A program made the position numbers and the translations under genes. Below are positions 24,750-33,606 of a DNA stretch of 48,362 bases, piece after piece (position 1 is the first letter of the stretch; the number at the start of each line of letters is the position of its first letter). Source of the stretch: an uncultured Synechococcus sp. GTDB taxonomy: Bacteria; Cyanobacteriota; Cyanobacteriia; Phormidesmidales; Phormidesmidaceae. The stretch covers positions 1-48,362 of the forward strand of contig CALDSK010000286.1 of assembly GCA_937911865.1 (NCBI GenBank). The letters run 5' to 3'. The notes below the pieces were generated by a model. That model was not told where the DNA came from and ran no database searches. It saw nothing but the letters and a program-made list of their open reading frames with translations.

Positions 24750-25118
24750 AAAAGACGCGCCCATAACAAAAGCGCACCGGCATAACCTGCAGAAAAGAAA
24801 TACGCGCTTAGCACAGGTATATCAGCATCAGCAAACGTCATCAGCAAACGTTGTTTAGGCGCCGCCTGAGAATTTCGTGCATAATTTGCATTGACAAAAA
24901 TGAATGCACAAAACAATTATTTGCACTTAATAAAATTAAGAAAAGTAACTGATAAACCCTGTCTGGGCCTGGCTTTTCTCATGAAAAATATGAGTGACTG
25001 CGCCTGCAAAAGATGATGAAACCACATGAATTAAGGCTTTCGACTGATCCTAAAACGGATAAAAAGTTGTTATACTTGTTTACATAATTTGTTTCAAACC
25101 TTAATAATTCGCACTCAC
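24750..25118. other. Gene-free region upstream of doxX
   Basis: No credible gene is seen. The region is A/T-rich. TATACT at 25071-25076, about 43 bp before the DoxX start, is a plausible -10 box, without a good -35. A TTGACA at 24891-24896 has only a poor -10 partner. The short inverted pair CTCAT/ATGAG near 24980-24992 is too small to interpret. Confidence 0.4.
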
Positions 25119-25658
25119 ATGAATATCACTTCCCTAGCCAGCACCGTCTTTAAACCAAACGTCACCCCGAATACGGTTTCTCAGACAACACTTGCGATCG
25201 CTCGCGTCGTTATCGGCCTGATGATGATCCACAACGGTCAGGATAAGCTAGCCGACATTGAGAGCTTTGCTCAGGCATACGTTGCTTACCTCGGCCTGCC
25301 TTTCCCCATTACGCTTAGCTATATCGCCGCCTTCACAGAGTTGATTGGTGCGCCCTTGGTAATGGTGGGTCTGTTCACTCGCCCGGCTGCACTAGGTTTG
25401 TTTTCCACAATGTGTGTAGCAATGTATCACCACGTTAAGGTTGCTGGTCTCAGCCTGCCTTATCTAGAGCTTTCTGCTATCTATGCAGCCTGCTTCTTGT
25501 ACTTCACTGTCAACGGTCCTGGTCTGTTCTCCTTTGACGCTTTGATTGCTAACCGCATCGATATGAGTGCACTGTCTGCTCGTGCCAAGAAAGTCATGCG
25601 CCTTGAGAGCGCATACAATGCCGAGAGCGTTCAAAAGTCTGAGGTGACTGCGCAGTAA
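25119..25658 (+). CDS. DoxX family membrane protein
   Basis: The protein has 179 residues from the ATG at 25119 (MNITSLAST); the longer frame from 25089 is less likely. There are four hydrophobic helices with the DoxX pattern: ARVVIGLMMIHNGQDKL, LSYIAAFTELIGAPLVMVGLFTRPAALGL, and FSTMCVAMYHHVKVAG. The small DoxX/SURF4-like family is widespread; members have been linked to thiol redox or oxidative-stress functions, but the reaction is unsettled. A polar, charged C-terminal tail follows the last helix. The gene is a single unit with its own upstream A/T-rich region and a strong terminator downstream. Confidence 0.9.
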   Translation: MNITSLASTVFKPNVTPNTVSQTTLAIARVVIGLMMIHNGQDKLADIESFAQAYVAYLGLPFPITLSYIAAFTELIGAPLVMVGLFTRPAALGLFSTMCVAMYHHVKVAGLSLPYLELSAIYAACFLYFTVNGPGLFSFDALIANRIDMSALSARAKKVMRLESAYNAESVQKSEVTAQ

Positions 25659-25756
25659 GTTTACAGCCGTGGCCTAGAAAAGCCGAAGCCTGGAAAAGGC
25701 TAAGCTAAGACACAGCTTGATTCAGCAAAAGCGACCCTACCTAATACGTTAGAAAA

Positions 25757-25790
25757 GCGACCTTAACACTGTCTGTTAAGGTCGCTTTTT
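25757..25790 (+). terminator. Intrinsic terminator after doxX
   Basis: GCGACCTTAACA (25757-25768) pairs perfectly with TGTTAAGGTCGC (25774-25785) across a 5-base loop, followed by TTTTT. A run of A before the stem would allow some function in both directions. Confidence 0.93.
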
Positions 25791-25857
25791 AGTCGCCTCT
25801 TAAAAGTGAGTGATGCTATAGAGTTTAGGGGCGACTTTTGACGAGGAGAATTGACTC

Positions 25858-27210
25858 TTGCCATCCACTATTCCGCTGAGTTTTGTCACTGAAGATCAGA
25901 TCAAGCGAGACTACGTCAATCAGTCTGTATGGCTAGAAATGTCTGGATTTACCGGAACTGCGGGTAGCTACTGCCTACTGCCTTCTAAAGAGGGCGAGCT
26001 AGAGCGCGTACTAGTAGGGAAACCCAAGGCGTTCGATACGTGGACGCTCGGCCGCCTAGCGCAGACGCTGCCTGCTCAAAAATACAGCTTAGTAGATGAT
26101 TTTTCTCCAGAGATAGCAACTAAGCTTTGTTTGGGATGGACGCTCGGCCAGTATCGCTTTACCCGTTACAAGCAGCTTGCTGACGCCCTCCCCGAACTAG
26201 AGTTTCCTGAAAGCGCAGACCAGCACTACATCACAGCCGCTGCAGAAGCGACCTATCTGGTTCGTGACCTCATCAATACCCCTGCGTTGGACATGGGTCC
26301 GAAAAATTTGGCGGACGCCGCCGAACAGCTGGCGGATCGCTTTAACGCACAGTACAGCGTTACCGTTGGCGAGGCTCTACTCGAAAGCAACTATCCCATG
26401 ATCTACGCGGTGGGACAGGCCAATAGCCACTCAAGCACGCAGGCCCCACGGCTAATCGATATTCGCTGGGGCAATCCTGATGCGCCAAAAGTGACTTTGG
26501 TGGGTAAAGGGGTTTGCTTCGATACGGGTGGACTGAATATGAAATCATCAGCAGGTATGAAGCTGATGAAAAAAGACATGGGCGGCTCCGCGCAGGTGTT
26601 GGGTCTGGCCAAAATGATTATGCAGCTCAAGGTCCCAGTGGCACTACGAGTGCTGATCCCAGCGGTAGAAAACAGCATCTCGGGCAATTCAACGCGGCCT
26701 TCAGATGTGCTGACCTCTCGGCAGGGGACAACGGTAGAAATTGGCAATACTGACGCTGAAGGTCGGTTGGTTTTGGCAGACGCGCTCAGTGAAGCGAGTA
26801 GCGAGTCTCCTGAGTTATTAATAGATTGTGCGACCCTGACGGGCGCGGCCCGAGTCGCCGTCGGCGCAGAAATTGCGGCGCTGTTCTGTAACGATGAGAC
26901 GACAGCGACAGCGCTGTTGCAAGCCGGGCTCAAAACAGACGATCCGCTGTGGCAGCTACCGTTGCATGAGCCCTATCGCGCCATGCTAGATAGCAAAGTT
27001 GCCGATCTCAACAACATTTCGAGCACGCCCTACGGGGGATCGATCACGGCAGCGCTCTTTCTACGAGAGTTTACTCAGAACCAAAATCCGTGGATTCATA
27101 TCGATTTTATGGCGTATAACATGCGCGGTCTGCCAGGTCGGCCCGAAGGCGGCGAGGCCATGGGAATGCGTGCACTATTCTCTATGATTCAGGCACGGTT
27201 TGCGACCTGA
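25858..27210 (+). CDS. M17 leucyl aminopeptidase family protein
   Basis: A 450-residue cytoplasmic metallo-aminopeptidase that removes N-terminal residues from peptides. The C-terminal catalytic domain is clear: VGKGVCFDTGGLNMKSS (metal-binding Lys and Asp), MKKDMGGSA, and the signature NTDAEGRLVLADAL with metal ligands Asp and Glu. The catalytic Arg is in that last motif. The N-terminal domain (1-150) is shorter and less conserved than in PepA, so it is closer to the short PepB-like relatives. The start is a TTG at 25858 supported by GAGGAG about ten bases upstream. There is no DNA-binding role to infer. It is likely monocistronic. Confidence 0.92.
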   Translation: MPSTIPLSFVTEDQIKRDYVNQSVWLEMSGFTGTAGSYCLLPSKEGELERVLVGKPKAFDTWTLGRLAQTLPAQKYSLVDDFSPEIATKLCLGWTLGQYRFTRYKQLADALPELEFPESADQHYITAAAEATYLVRDLINTPALDMGPKNLADAAEQLADRFNAQYSVTVGEALLESNYPMIYAVGQANSHSSTQAPRLIDIRWGNPDAPKVTLVGKGVCFDTGGLNMKSSAGMKLMKKDMGGSAQVLGLAKMIMQLKVPVALRVLIPAVENSISGNSTRPSDVLTSRQGTTVEIGNTDAEGRLVLADALSEASSESPELLIDCATLTGAARVAVGAEIAALFCNDETTATALLQAGLKTDDPLWQLPLHEPYRAMLDSKVADLNNISSTPYGGSITAALFLREFTQNQNPWIHIDFMAYNMRGLPGRPEGGEAMGMRALFSMIQARFAT

Positions 27211-27287
27211 TGTGAATTCCGAATAAATCCAGCAGATCACGGCTAAACCTGTCGATTGACACTACAATATCAGCAAAATTTTGATAA

Positions 27288-27315
27288 AAAATAATTAATG
27301 CAAAATAATTGATGC
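27288..27315. repeat. 14-bp tandem repeat, two copies
   Basis: AAAATAATTAATGC (27288-27301) is followed directly by AAAATAATTGATGC (27302-27315), just downstream of a TTGACA (27256-27261). It lies in the leader region of the following gene. Confidence 0.85.
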
Positions 27316-27487
27316 ACAGGCTAACAAGCGCCGCCCGGTGGGAACTGTAGGGGGGCTTTTAGTCATCAACTATTTTTGTTCTTTTGATTGTTTGTTTAAG
27401 CCTCTGGCCTATTTACTCAAGCGCCTATTTGTTCAAGCGCCTGGTTTGTTCAAGCTCAGCTTATTCACGTCGGTATCACTGTGTGTC

Positions 27488-29365
27488 ATGACATCTACAC
27501 CTCCCACCGCTCCTTCTGTTCGCCCATCCACAACCCCAGCAACGACGCCTGCCTCTTTCCGTGATTTGATAGGCCGTCGGGTACGCAGTAGTTTGGCCAG
27601 TGCTGTCTGGCCTTTTGTTTGGGTCGCTATTTTGGTAACAGCTGGTGGTGTGAGCCTGCGAGCGGTCTCAGTGATGACGCAGAACCCACCGCTGCCAGAC
27701 TGCTCTAAACTTTCGGTCTTAAGCTCAGACAGTGAGCAATTGCTGTGTGCGAGAGCCCGCGTGCAGTCAGGCTCAGCGCAGGCACTGATTGAAGCGATTG
27801 AGCTAGTAGAGCCTTGGACGCCAGCGAACCCTTTGTATGCCGAGTCGAACCGGCTGATGGATCGATGGTCGGGGGCGCTACTGGTTGAACTAGAAAAGAT
27901 GGTGCAGCGAGGCGCTCGCACCGAAGCTTTAGAATTGGCCGCCCGCATTCCTGAGCGCGTAGATGTCTACACAGAGCTGAAAAGTGCGATCGCTACCTGG
28001 GATAAAGAATGGTCGGTTGGACAGGAAGTCGAAGCAAACGTCTTAAAAGCGATTAAATCGCGTGACTGGGTCGCGGCTCAGCGAGAGGTTCAAAGTCTCA
28101 AGATCTTGAACAGCAACTACTGGGTACTCACGCGGCACAATCAGCTAATGGCCAAAGTCGCGAGAGAGAAAACCGCGCGCACGCAGCTAGAAAAAGCGCG
28201 CGCGCTAGTCAAAACAGGCGACCTGGAAAAACTGGGAGAAGCCCTGGCGATTACCAAAGAGATCAACCTAGAAACCGATGCTTGGGTGGAATCGAAGGCA
28301 GACGTTGATCAATGGGCTGAGCGCGTGCTGCAGTACAGCTTCCAAAAGTGGGAAGAAGAAGATATCGATACGGCGATTGAAATTGTGCAGCTGGTACCGC
28401 CCGATTTTGCCACGACCGCCGAAGCCAAAGACCTGATTAGCTTTGGCCACGCCCAGCGGCTAGCCAGCAATCCGTACGATCAGTGGGCGCCTTCCTACGG
28501 TCAGGTGTACAACCTGATTGAGGCCATTCAGGCGCTACAGCGAATTTCTCCCGACAGCCCGTTTTATAACAAGGCTCAAACTAGCCTGAGCGACTGGCAA
28601 AAGAAGCTGGACGATATGGTACAGATTCAGTACGCCAGCAATTTGGCTCACATAGGCCAGGAAGCGACCTACCGGTGGGCGATCGCAGAAGCCGAACAAA
28701 TTACGCAAGAGCGGCCTCAGCGCGTTCAAGCTCAAACCCTGGTTTCTCACTGGGAAAAGGAGATTCAGCGTATAGAAGATCGCCCCGTACTGGCTGAAGC
28801 CGTTAAGCTAGCGACCGCTGGTGGCAAGGCAAACTTACGAGCGGCCATCGATCAAGCACAGAAAGTAGAGCAGGGTAGGGCCCTGCGAGTTGAAGGGCAG
28901 ACCTATATTGCTGAATGGGAAGATCGGATTGAGACGATTGAAGATCAGCCAATGATGGACAAAGCTCAGAGGCTGGCTGAAGCAGGCAAGCTGAGCGAGG
29001 CGATCGCAGAAGCAGGCAAGGTAGCCAAAGGCAGAGCGCTCTACGCGGATGCGCAAACCACCATTAAAAAATGGACTGAAGAGCTACAGATCATCGAAGA
29101 TAGACCTATCTTGATCGCGGCTGAAAACGCGGCTGCGAGAGGCCGACTAACTGAGGCGATTGGGATTGCCGCTCAAATTGCGCCAGGCAGAGCGCTCTAC
29201 AGCGACGCGCGCGCCAGCATTAATATTTGGGACGACGAGCGGTCCTATCTTTGGTCTTTAGAGGCCCCCGCCTCTGAAGAAAGCTTTGGAGAAAGCGCTG
29301 AGGATGATTACAGCGACAGCTACACTGATGAAAGCTATGAAGATAGCTACAGTGATGAATTCTAG
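27488..29365 (+). CDS. Membrane-anchored helical repeat protein (often annotated 'chromosome segregation ATPase')
   Basis: The protein has about 625 residues from the ATG at 27488 (MTSTPPTAPS). The frame upstream to 27338 is open but Leu/Phe-rich and unlikely. A Pro/Thr-rich head precedes one transmembrane helix (about 38-60, AVWPFVWVAILVTAGGVSL). The rest is helical. From about residue 380 a degenerate repeat of roughly 50 residues recurs at least four times, with the core W..EI..IEDRP..L.EA...A..G.L..AI..A..I..GRAL..DA. The tail is Asp/Ser/Tyr-rich (DYSDSYTDESYEDSYSDEF). No Walker motifs are visible, so the common name is not justified. The stop abuts the ATG of the DUF3685 gene; the two look like an obligate pair. 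Function unknown. Confidence 0.82.
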   Translation: MTSTPPTAPSVRPSTTPATTPASFRDLIGRRVRSSLASAVWPFVWVAILVTAGGVSLRAVSVMTQNPPLPDCSKLSVLSSDSEQLLCARARVQSGSAQALIEAIELVEPWTPANPLYAESNRLMDRWSGALLVELEKMVQRGARTEALELAARIPERVDVYTELKSAIATWDKEWSVGQEVEANVLKAIKSRDWVAAQREVQSLKILNSNYWVLTRHNQLMAKVAREKTARTQLEKARALVKTGDLEKLGEALAITKEINLETDAWVESKADVDQWAERVLQYSFQKWEEEDIDTAIEIVQLVPPDFATTAEAKDLISFGHAQRLASNPYDQWAPSYGQVYNLIEAIQALQRISPDSPFYNKAQTSLSDWQKKLDDMVQIQYASNLAHIGQEATYRWAIAEAEQITQERPQRVQAQTLVSHWEKEIQRIEDRPVLAEAVKLATAGGKANLRAAIDQAQKVEQGRALRVEGQTYIAEWEDRIETIEDQPMMDKAQRLAEAGKLSEAIAEAGKVAKGRALYADAQTTIKKWTEELQIIEDRPILIAAENAAARGRLTEAIGIAAQIAPGRALYSDARASINIWDDERSYLWSLEAPASEESFGESAEDDYSDSYTDESYEDSYSDEF

Positions 29366-31522
29366 ATGCCTGATGTGACTCAACCGCCGCGCGATGGCGA
29401 TTCCTCTACCCGGAAGAGCCGCCCCCTTCAGCTGATGCTAATCGACGAAGACCCGGTTTTTCGACTGGGTTTGAAGGTGTGGCTAGAGCAGCAAAGTGAC
29501 TTCGTTGTTGTCGCAGAGGCCGGTACGGCGAGTGAAGCGTTGAGTAGTGTGCGATCGCGCTTTGCAGACTACCAAAAATCTCTTGACAATCCAGCCCTAC
29601 GCAAGAAAAAGCAAGCCCTGTATCCGCCCATTGACCTGATCGTGCTCGATTTGGGGATGGGTGCAAAAGACCCCGAAGCTACCCCCGGGCTGACCGTATG
29701 TCAGCAGCTTAAAACGGATTTTCCTCAGCTGCCGGTACTGGTTTTAAGCGCTCAGTCAGAGCCCGTACTGCAAGCCGCAGCCAAACGCATGGGCGCTGGT
29801 GCCTATGGGACACGCAGTATGTCCGTGCGGCGGCTCGCTCAGCTGATTCGACAAACCGCCGCAGAAGCCGCTCGATCAGCAGAGTCGCCAACAGGGCCAA
29901 TTGATCCAACCACTGCGGCAGCAGATAACCCGGCAGCTGATTCGAGTACAACCGCGACAACCGCCAAAACCGACGAAGCTTGGCCGCGGACTCAGAATTC
30001 CACTGCCCGCTCTCGCAGGTCAGCCCTATCCCGACCCAATAATATCCCTGGCCCGCTGACCGCCATGCGCATCAGTATGCGGCTCTCTGGCATCCAACAG
30101 ATCAATCAGAGCCTAGTCGATGTAGAAGTTGCCAGGCAACAAACCACCACCTGGCTAGGTCGCGTCGTCCTCGACGGAAAAAAGAGAGAACTCGCCGCCG
30201 CTAAATGGTTAACCGCTGCGCTGTGGCGGACCCCAAAGTTTGACGAGCGCCCATCTAGTGGTAGGCAAGGCGGAAAAAATAGCCGCAATCAATATCAGAA
30301 TTCGCCTAGTACAGACTGGATTCGGCTAGCAAGAAGCAGGGGTGGCAGCTACGCTGATAGAACAGCAGCGCGTTATCTAGACAGAGAGTCGCTAGTACCA
30401 GGCGCAGCCGCGGCCCTTGCGGCGATGGAAACCGGCCTGCCCGTCAGCACCGGCTCTAGTGCGCTACAAGGCTTACCTGGAGATGTACAGAACGCGGTTT
30501 TTGAAGGTGTTTTTGCCAAACTTCAGCGCCCTCTAAAGAACGTCAGCGAGGCTCCTCTAGAGATTGATATCTTGCGGGCCGATAAGAAGCTAGAACTGTT
30601 GTATTTGGTGTTACGACAGCTAGAAGAATTGCTGTCGGACTTAAGAGCGTCACAGCTACAGCCTGGGCAAATTGGGGGGCGATCGCAGCAGGTTATTCGA
30701 GATCTGTGGGACGCAGTCAATACAGAGTTTTTTGGCAAGTACTACACCGTTCGCATCGGCAATGTAGAAGAAGAAGTGGTCACCCTTTTACAAAGAGAAA
30801 AGCCGGTTGTTCAAGCTCAGATTTTAGATAACATTCCCCTAGTCTCAGAACTGTTTGGCCACTGGCTCTTTCAAGAGCCCATGATGATTGAAAGTGAGTC
30901 ATACATAGCGACAACACCTCAGGCGATCGCCTACAGTGAACGATTGCTTGAGAACCTGACTATCCAGGTCGCTAACGCTGTCATTCAGCCTTTACTAAAC
31001 CGTATCGCTGATAGCGAGCCCATCAAAAAGAGCCTCTACACCAGCAGGCTCATGTCTTCTCGTGAGATAGAACGATTCCGTAACGATCTCTCTTGGCGCT
31101 ACCGGCTAGACCGGCTCATTAACGAACCAAAAGCTGTTTTCGAGAGCCGATACAACATTTTCGTACTTGCCCCAAACGGGATAGCTCAAACCTCTCTCTA
31201 CGCCCCTCGCCGCGCAGAGCTAGACCGGCTCAAAGGCATTCCCTTAGTAGTTACCTTAGCCCTAGAAACCAGAGACGCGCTTTCTCCACGCCTGCGCAAG
31301 GCGATTTCTTTAGTCGGCAGCGGCGTCGTTTACGTTCTGACCGAAGTACTTGGACGCGGGATTGGCCTAGTCGGACGTGGAATCTTTCAGGGCATGGGTT
31401 CTGCGTGGAAAGATAGCAAGGGAAGACAGCGGCGATCGCAAGCGAGCTATCCCAATCAAGAAGCCTATCAAAATACCTACGTTGAAAATCCTTATTCTCC
31501 AGACCTCAATGAGTGGGAGTAA
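29366..31522 (+). CDS. DUF3685 protein with N-terminal receiver-like domain
   Basis: A 718-residue protein. Residues about 20-165 resemble a response-regulator receiver: LMLIDEDPVFRLGLKVWLEQ, the phospho-acceptor-like LIVLDLGMG, VLVLSAQS, and GAYGTRS. The last motif lacks the conserved Lys, so phosphotransfer may be impaired. After a Thr/Ala-rich linker the long C-terminal part matches DUF3685 (for example LRASQLQPGQIGGRSQQVIRDLW and SRLMSSREIERFRNDLSWRYRL). An amphipathic stretch at about residues 650-680 (VGSGVVYVLTEVLGRGIGLVGRGIF) may touch membrane. It abuts the preceding repeat protein without a gap, and the pair probably acts together at the membrane. The family's function is unknown to me. 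Confidence 0.85.
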   Translation: MPDVTQPPRDGDSSTRKSRPLQLMLIDEDPVFRLGLKVWLEQQSDFVVVAEAGTASEALSSVRSRFADYQKSLDNPALRKKKQALYPPIDLIVLDLGMGAKDPEATPGLTVCQQLKTDFPQLPVLVLSAQSEPVLQAAAKRMGAGAYGTRSMSVRRLAQLIRQTAAEAARSAESPTGPIDPTTAAADNPAADSSTTATTAKTDEAWPRTQNSTARSRRSALSRPNNIPGPLTAMRISMRLSGIQQINQSLVDVEVARQQTTTWLGRVVLDGKKRELAAAKWLTAALWRTPKFDERPSSGRQGGKNSRNQYQNSPSTDWIRLARSRGGSYADRTAARYLDRESLVPGAAAALAAMETGLPVSTGSSALQGLPGDVQNAVFEGVFAKLQRPLKNVSEAPLEIDILRADKKLELLYLVLRQLEELLSDLRASQLQPGQIGGRSQQVIRDLWDAVNTEFFGKYYTVRIGNVEEEVVTLLQREKPVVQAQILDNIPLVSELFGHWLFQEPMMIESESYIATTPQAIAYSERLLENLTIQVANAVIQPLLNRIADSEPIKKSLYTSRLMSSREIERFRNDLSWRYRLDRLINEPKAVFESRYNIFVLAPNGIAQTSLYAPRRAELDRLKGIPLVVTLALETRDALSPRLRKAISLVGSGVVYVLTEVLGRGIGLVGRGIFQGMGSAWKDSKGRQRRSQASYPNQEAYQNTYVENPYSPDLNEWE

Positions 31523-31592
31523 CCTGTTAATCAATTACTGACAGAAGACTGCAAAAAACGACTCGACTGATGGAGGTACCTAGAGACACCTA

Positions 31593-31910
31593 ATGAACTA
31601 CTTAGCCACCGAATACAAGCATATTCAGCTCAACGACAACCAAGTCCCGGTTATTGAAGGCAGCACTATGAAGGTCGTGGAGCTGATTACTTCGCACCTA
31701 ACATACGGCTGGAGTCCAGAAGAACTCCACTTTCAGTATCCTCACATTGCCCTAGGCAAAATTTACTCAGCGCTAGCCTACTACTGGGATCATCAAGCTG
31801 CATTCGAAAACGATATAAGCCAGCGCCTTGAAAAAGTCAACAGGCTTCAACGTCAAGGCCCTAACTCTCGCATTGCGCAAAAGCTAAGAGAGAGAGGTGT
31901 CATCTCTTGA
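31593..31910 (+). CDS. DUF433 family antitoxin
   Basis: A 105-residue protein matching DUF433, small winged-helix-like proteins found beside PIN-like toxins. The core is IQLNDNQVPVIEGSTMKVVELITSHLTYGWSPEELHFQYPHIALGKIYSALAYYWDH, the usual pattern. It probably neutralises the downstream protein and represses its own promoter. GGAGGT lies near 31571, about 15 bases upstream of the ATG. Its stop overlaps the start of the next gene by 4 bp, which ensures coupled translation. A chromosomal addiction module or regulatory pair is the best reading. Confidence 0.88.
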   Translation: MNYLATEYKHIQLNDNQVPVIEGSTMKVVELITSHLTYGWSPEELHFQYPHIALGKIYSALAYYWDHQAAFENDISQRLEKVNRLQRQGPNSRIAQKLRERGVIS

Positions 31911-32254
31911 GCGTAGCTCTTTATATGGACGAGAATGTTCCTCGTCAGATTACAGTTGGCTTGCGGCTCCGCAGTATTGATGTGCTTACGGTACAAGAAG
32001 ATAAACAAGCAGGAATGCCTGATCAGCGGGTGTTAGCACGAGCGACTGAACTTCAAAGAGTCTTATTTTCTATGGATGATGATCTGCTATCACTCGCCCA
32101 TCAAAGGCAGAAAGAGGGTGTCGCCTTTCCAGGCGTTATATACGCTCACCCTCAAGGTATCGGTATTGGTAATTGTGTCAGAGATTTAGAGATTATTGCC
32201 AAGGCAAGCATCCTGGAAGACACTTTTAACCAAGTTCAATATCTACCGCTCTAG
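31907..32254 (+). CDS. DUF5615 PIN-like toxin
   Basis: A 115-residue protein of the DUF5615/Mut7-C PIN-like nuclease class. It opens VALYMDENVPRQITVGLRLRSIDVLTV with the first conserved Asp/Glu pair. Further on come DQRVLARATELQRVLFSMDDDLL, with a second acidic cluster, and FPGVIYAHPQG. These acidic residues would form the metal site of an RNase. It starts at a TTG overlapping the antitoxin stop (TTGA, 4 bp). Together with the DUF433 gene it forms a type II toxin-antitoxin-like pair. Confidence 0.88.
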   Translation: MSVALYMDENVPRQITVGLRLRSIDVLTVQEDKQAGMPDQRVLARATELQRVLFSMDDDLLSLAHQRQKEGVAFPGVIYAHPQGIGIGNCVRDLEIIAKASILEDTFNQVQYLPL

Positions 32255-32400
32255 CTCATCTTCTGCTAACACCACGTCATTACCTACATGCTAACGTTGC
32301 CTGTGCGGAAGGTAGAGGCAGCCCTTACGTCAAGAGCGCTATTCTAGTAGTCGCACTACTACTGACAGTGCCTCTCTATACTTTGTGCTCATTTCCCCTT

Positions 32401-33591
32401 ATGTCTCATTCCATTTGTATCCTCGGCGGTGGCTTTGGTGGTCTTTACACAGCCTTAGCGCTTAGTAAACTTGACTGGAAAGATGAGCAGCCCGATATTG
32501 TGCTAGTCGATCAGCGTGATCGCTTCTTATTTGCCCCCTTGCTCTACGAAATTGTCACAGGCGAACTTCAAACCTGGGAAATTGCACCTCCGTACGAAGA
32601 ACTTTTGGCCAATACTGGCGTGCGCTTTCATCAGAGCGGTGTAGACAGTATTGATATGAACGCGCAGACGGTTGCCCTCACCGATGGCGCGACGCTCTCA
32701 TACGACCGCATTGTGCTAGCGCTAGGGGGTGAAACGCCAATGGATATGGCACCCGGCGTGGCCGAACATGCTATTCCGTTTCGCTCATTAGAAGATGCGT
32801 ATCGGCTGAAAGAGAAATTGCGATCGCTCGAAGACAGCAACCCAGAAAAAATTAGAGTGGCTGTTGTAGGCGGCGGCTACAGCGGTGTAGAAATTGCCTG
32901 CAAAGTAGCAGAAAGGTTAGGGGATAAAGGCCGCGTGCGCATCGTAGAACGTGCACCTGAAATCTTGCAAAGCTCGCCCGACTTTAATCAAGCAGCTGCG
33001 AAAAAAGCGCTCAGTGAAAAAAACGTGTGGATTGATTATGAAACCACCGTCACCGAAGTCAGCGCCGATACCCTGACGCTTAGCTACAAAGACCAAGTCG
33101 ATACGTTGCCAGTCGATATTGTGCTCTGGACCGTTGGCAACAAAGTGAGCCCCGCGCTCGACGCGCTCGATCTGCCCCGCAACGAGCGCCGGCAGTTCAC
33201 TATTGACCCTACGCTACAGGTGAGCGATCATCCCATGATTTTTGCCTTAGGCGATCTGGCTGACGGCGTAGATGCCAACGGCCAGTCAGTGCCGACCACC
33301 GCTCAAAGCGCCCTGCAACAGGCCGACTACGCAGCCTGGAATATCTGGGCAAGCCTGACCAATCGGCCGCTATTGCCTTTCCGTTATCAGCACTTGGGTG
33401 AGATGATGACACTAGGCTCAGACAACGCCACGCTCACAGGTCTTGGTATCAAGCTAGATGGCAACTTAGCCCATGTTGCTCGTCGGCTCACTTACCTCTA
33501 TCGCATGCCTACGCTAGAGCACCAGATTCGAGTTGGCATCAACTGGATTACCCAGCCTCTACAAGACCTGCTCACAACCGTAGAAAAGTAA
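32401..33591 (+). CDS. ndbB: Type II NAD(P)H dehydrogenase (NdbB-like)
   Basis: A 396-residue flavoprotein. The first Rossmann motif is ILGGGFGGLYTALAL (FAD) at the N-terminus and the second VAVVGGGYSGVEIACKV (NADH) at about residue 155. FAPLLYEIVTGEL and the C-terminal ALGDLADG and TTAQSALQQADYAA complete the NDH-2 pattern. NDH-2 enzymes transfer electrons from NAD(P)H to quinone without proton pumping. In cyanobacteria NdbB also reduces demethylphylloquinone in vitamin K1 synthesis. Length and layout favour NdbB over the longer NdbC, but I cannot exclude another paralogue. The ATG at 32401 directly precedes the first Rossmann fold. The next gene begins 15 bp after its stop. Confidence 0.85.
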   Translation: MSHSICILGGGFGGLYTALALSKLDWKDEQPDIVLVDQRDRFLFAPLLYEIVTGELQTWEIAPPYEELLANTGVRFHQSGVDSIDMNAQTVALTDGATLSYDRIVLALGGETPMDMAPGVAEHAIPFRSLEDAYRLKEKLRSLEDSNPEKIRVAVVGGGYSGVEIACKVAERLGDKGRVRIVERAPEILQSSPDFNQAAAKKALSEKNVWIDYETTVTEVSADTLTLSYKDQVDTLPVDIVLWTVGNKVSPALDALDLPRNERRQFTIDPTLQVSDHPMIFALGDLADGVDANGQSVPTTAQSALQQADYAAWNIWASLTNRPLLPFRYQHLGEMMTLGSDNATLTGLGIKLDGNLAHVARRLTYLYRMPTLEHQIRVGINWITQPLQDLLTTVEK

Positions 33592-33606
33592 ATCTGTAGA
33601 AAAATA

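Noticed and set aside
24659..24916. Minus-strand frame downstream of the binding-protein gene
   Set aside because: Its N-terminal part has no family features, and the C-terminal GVKSIGVKSTGVKS run is just the tandem repeat translated.
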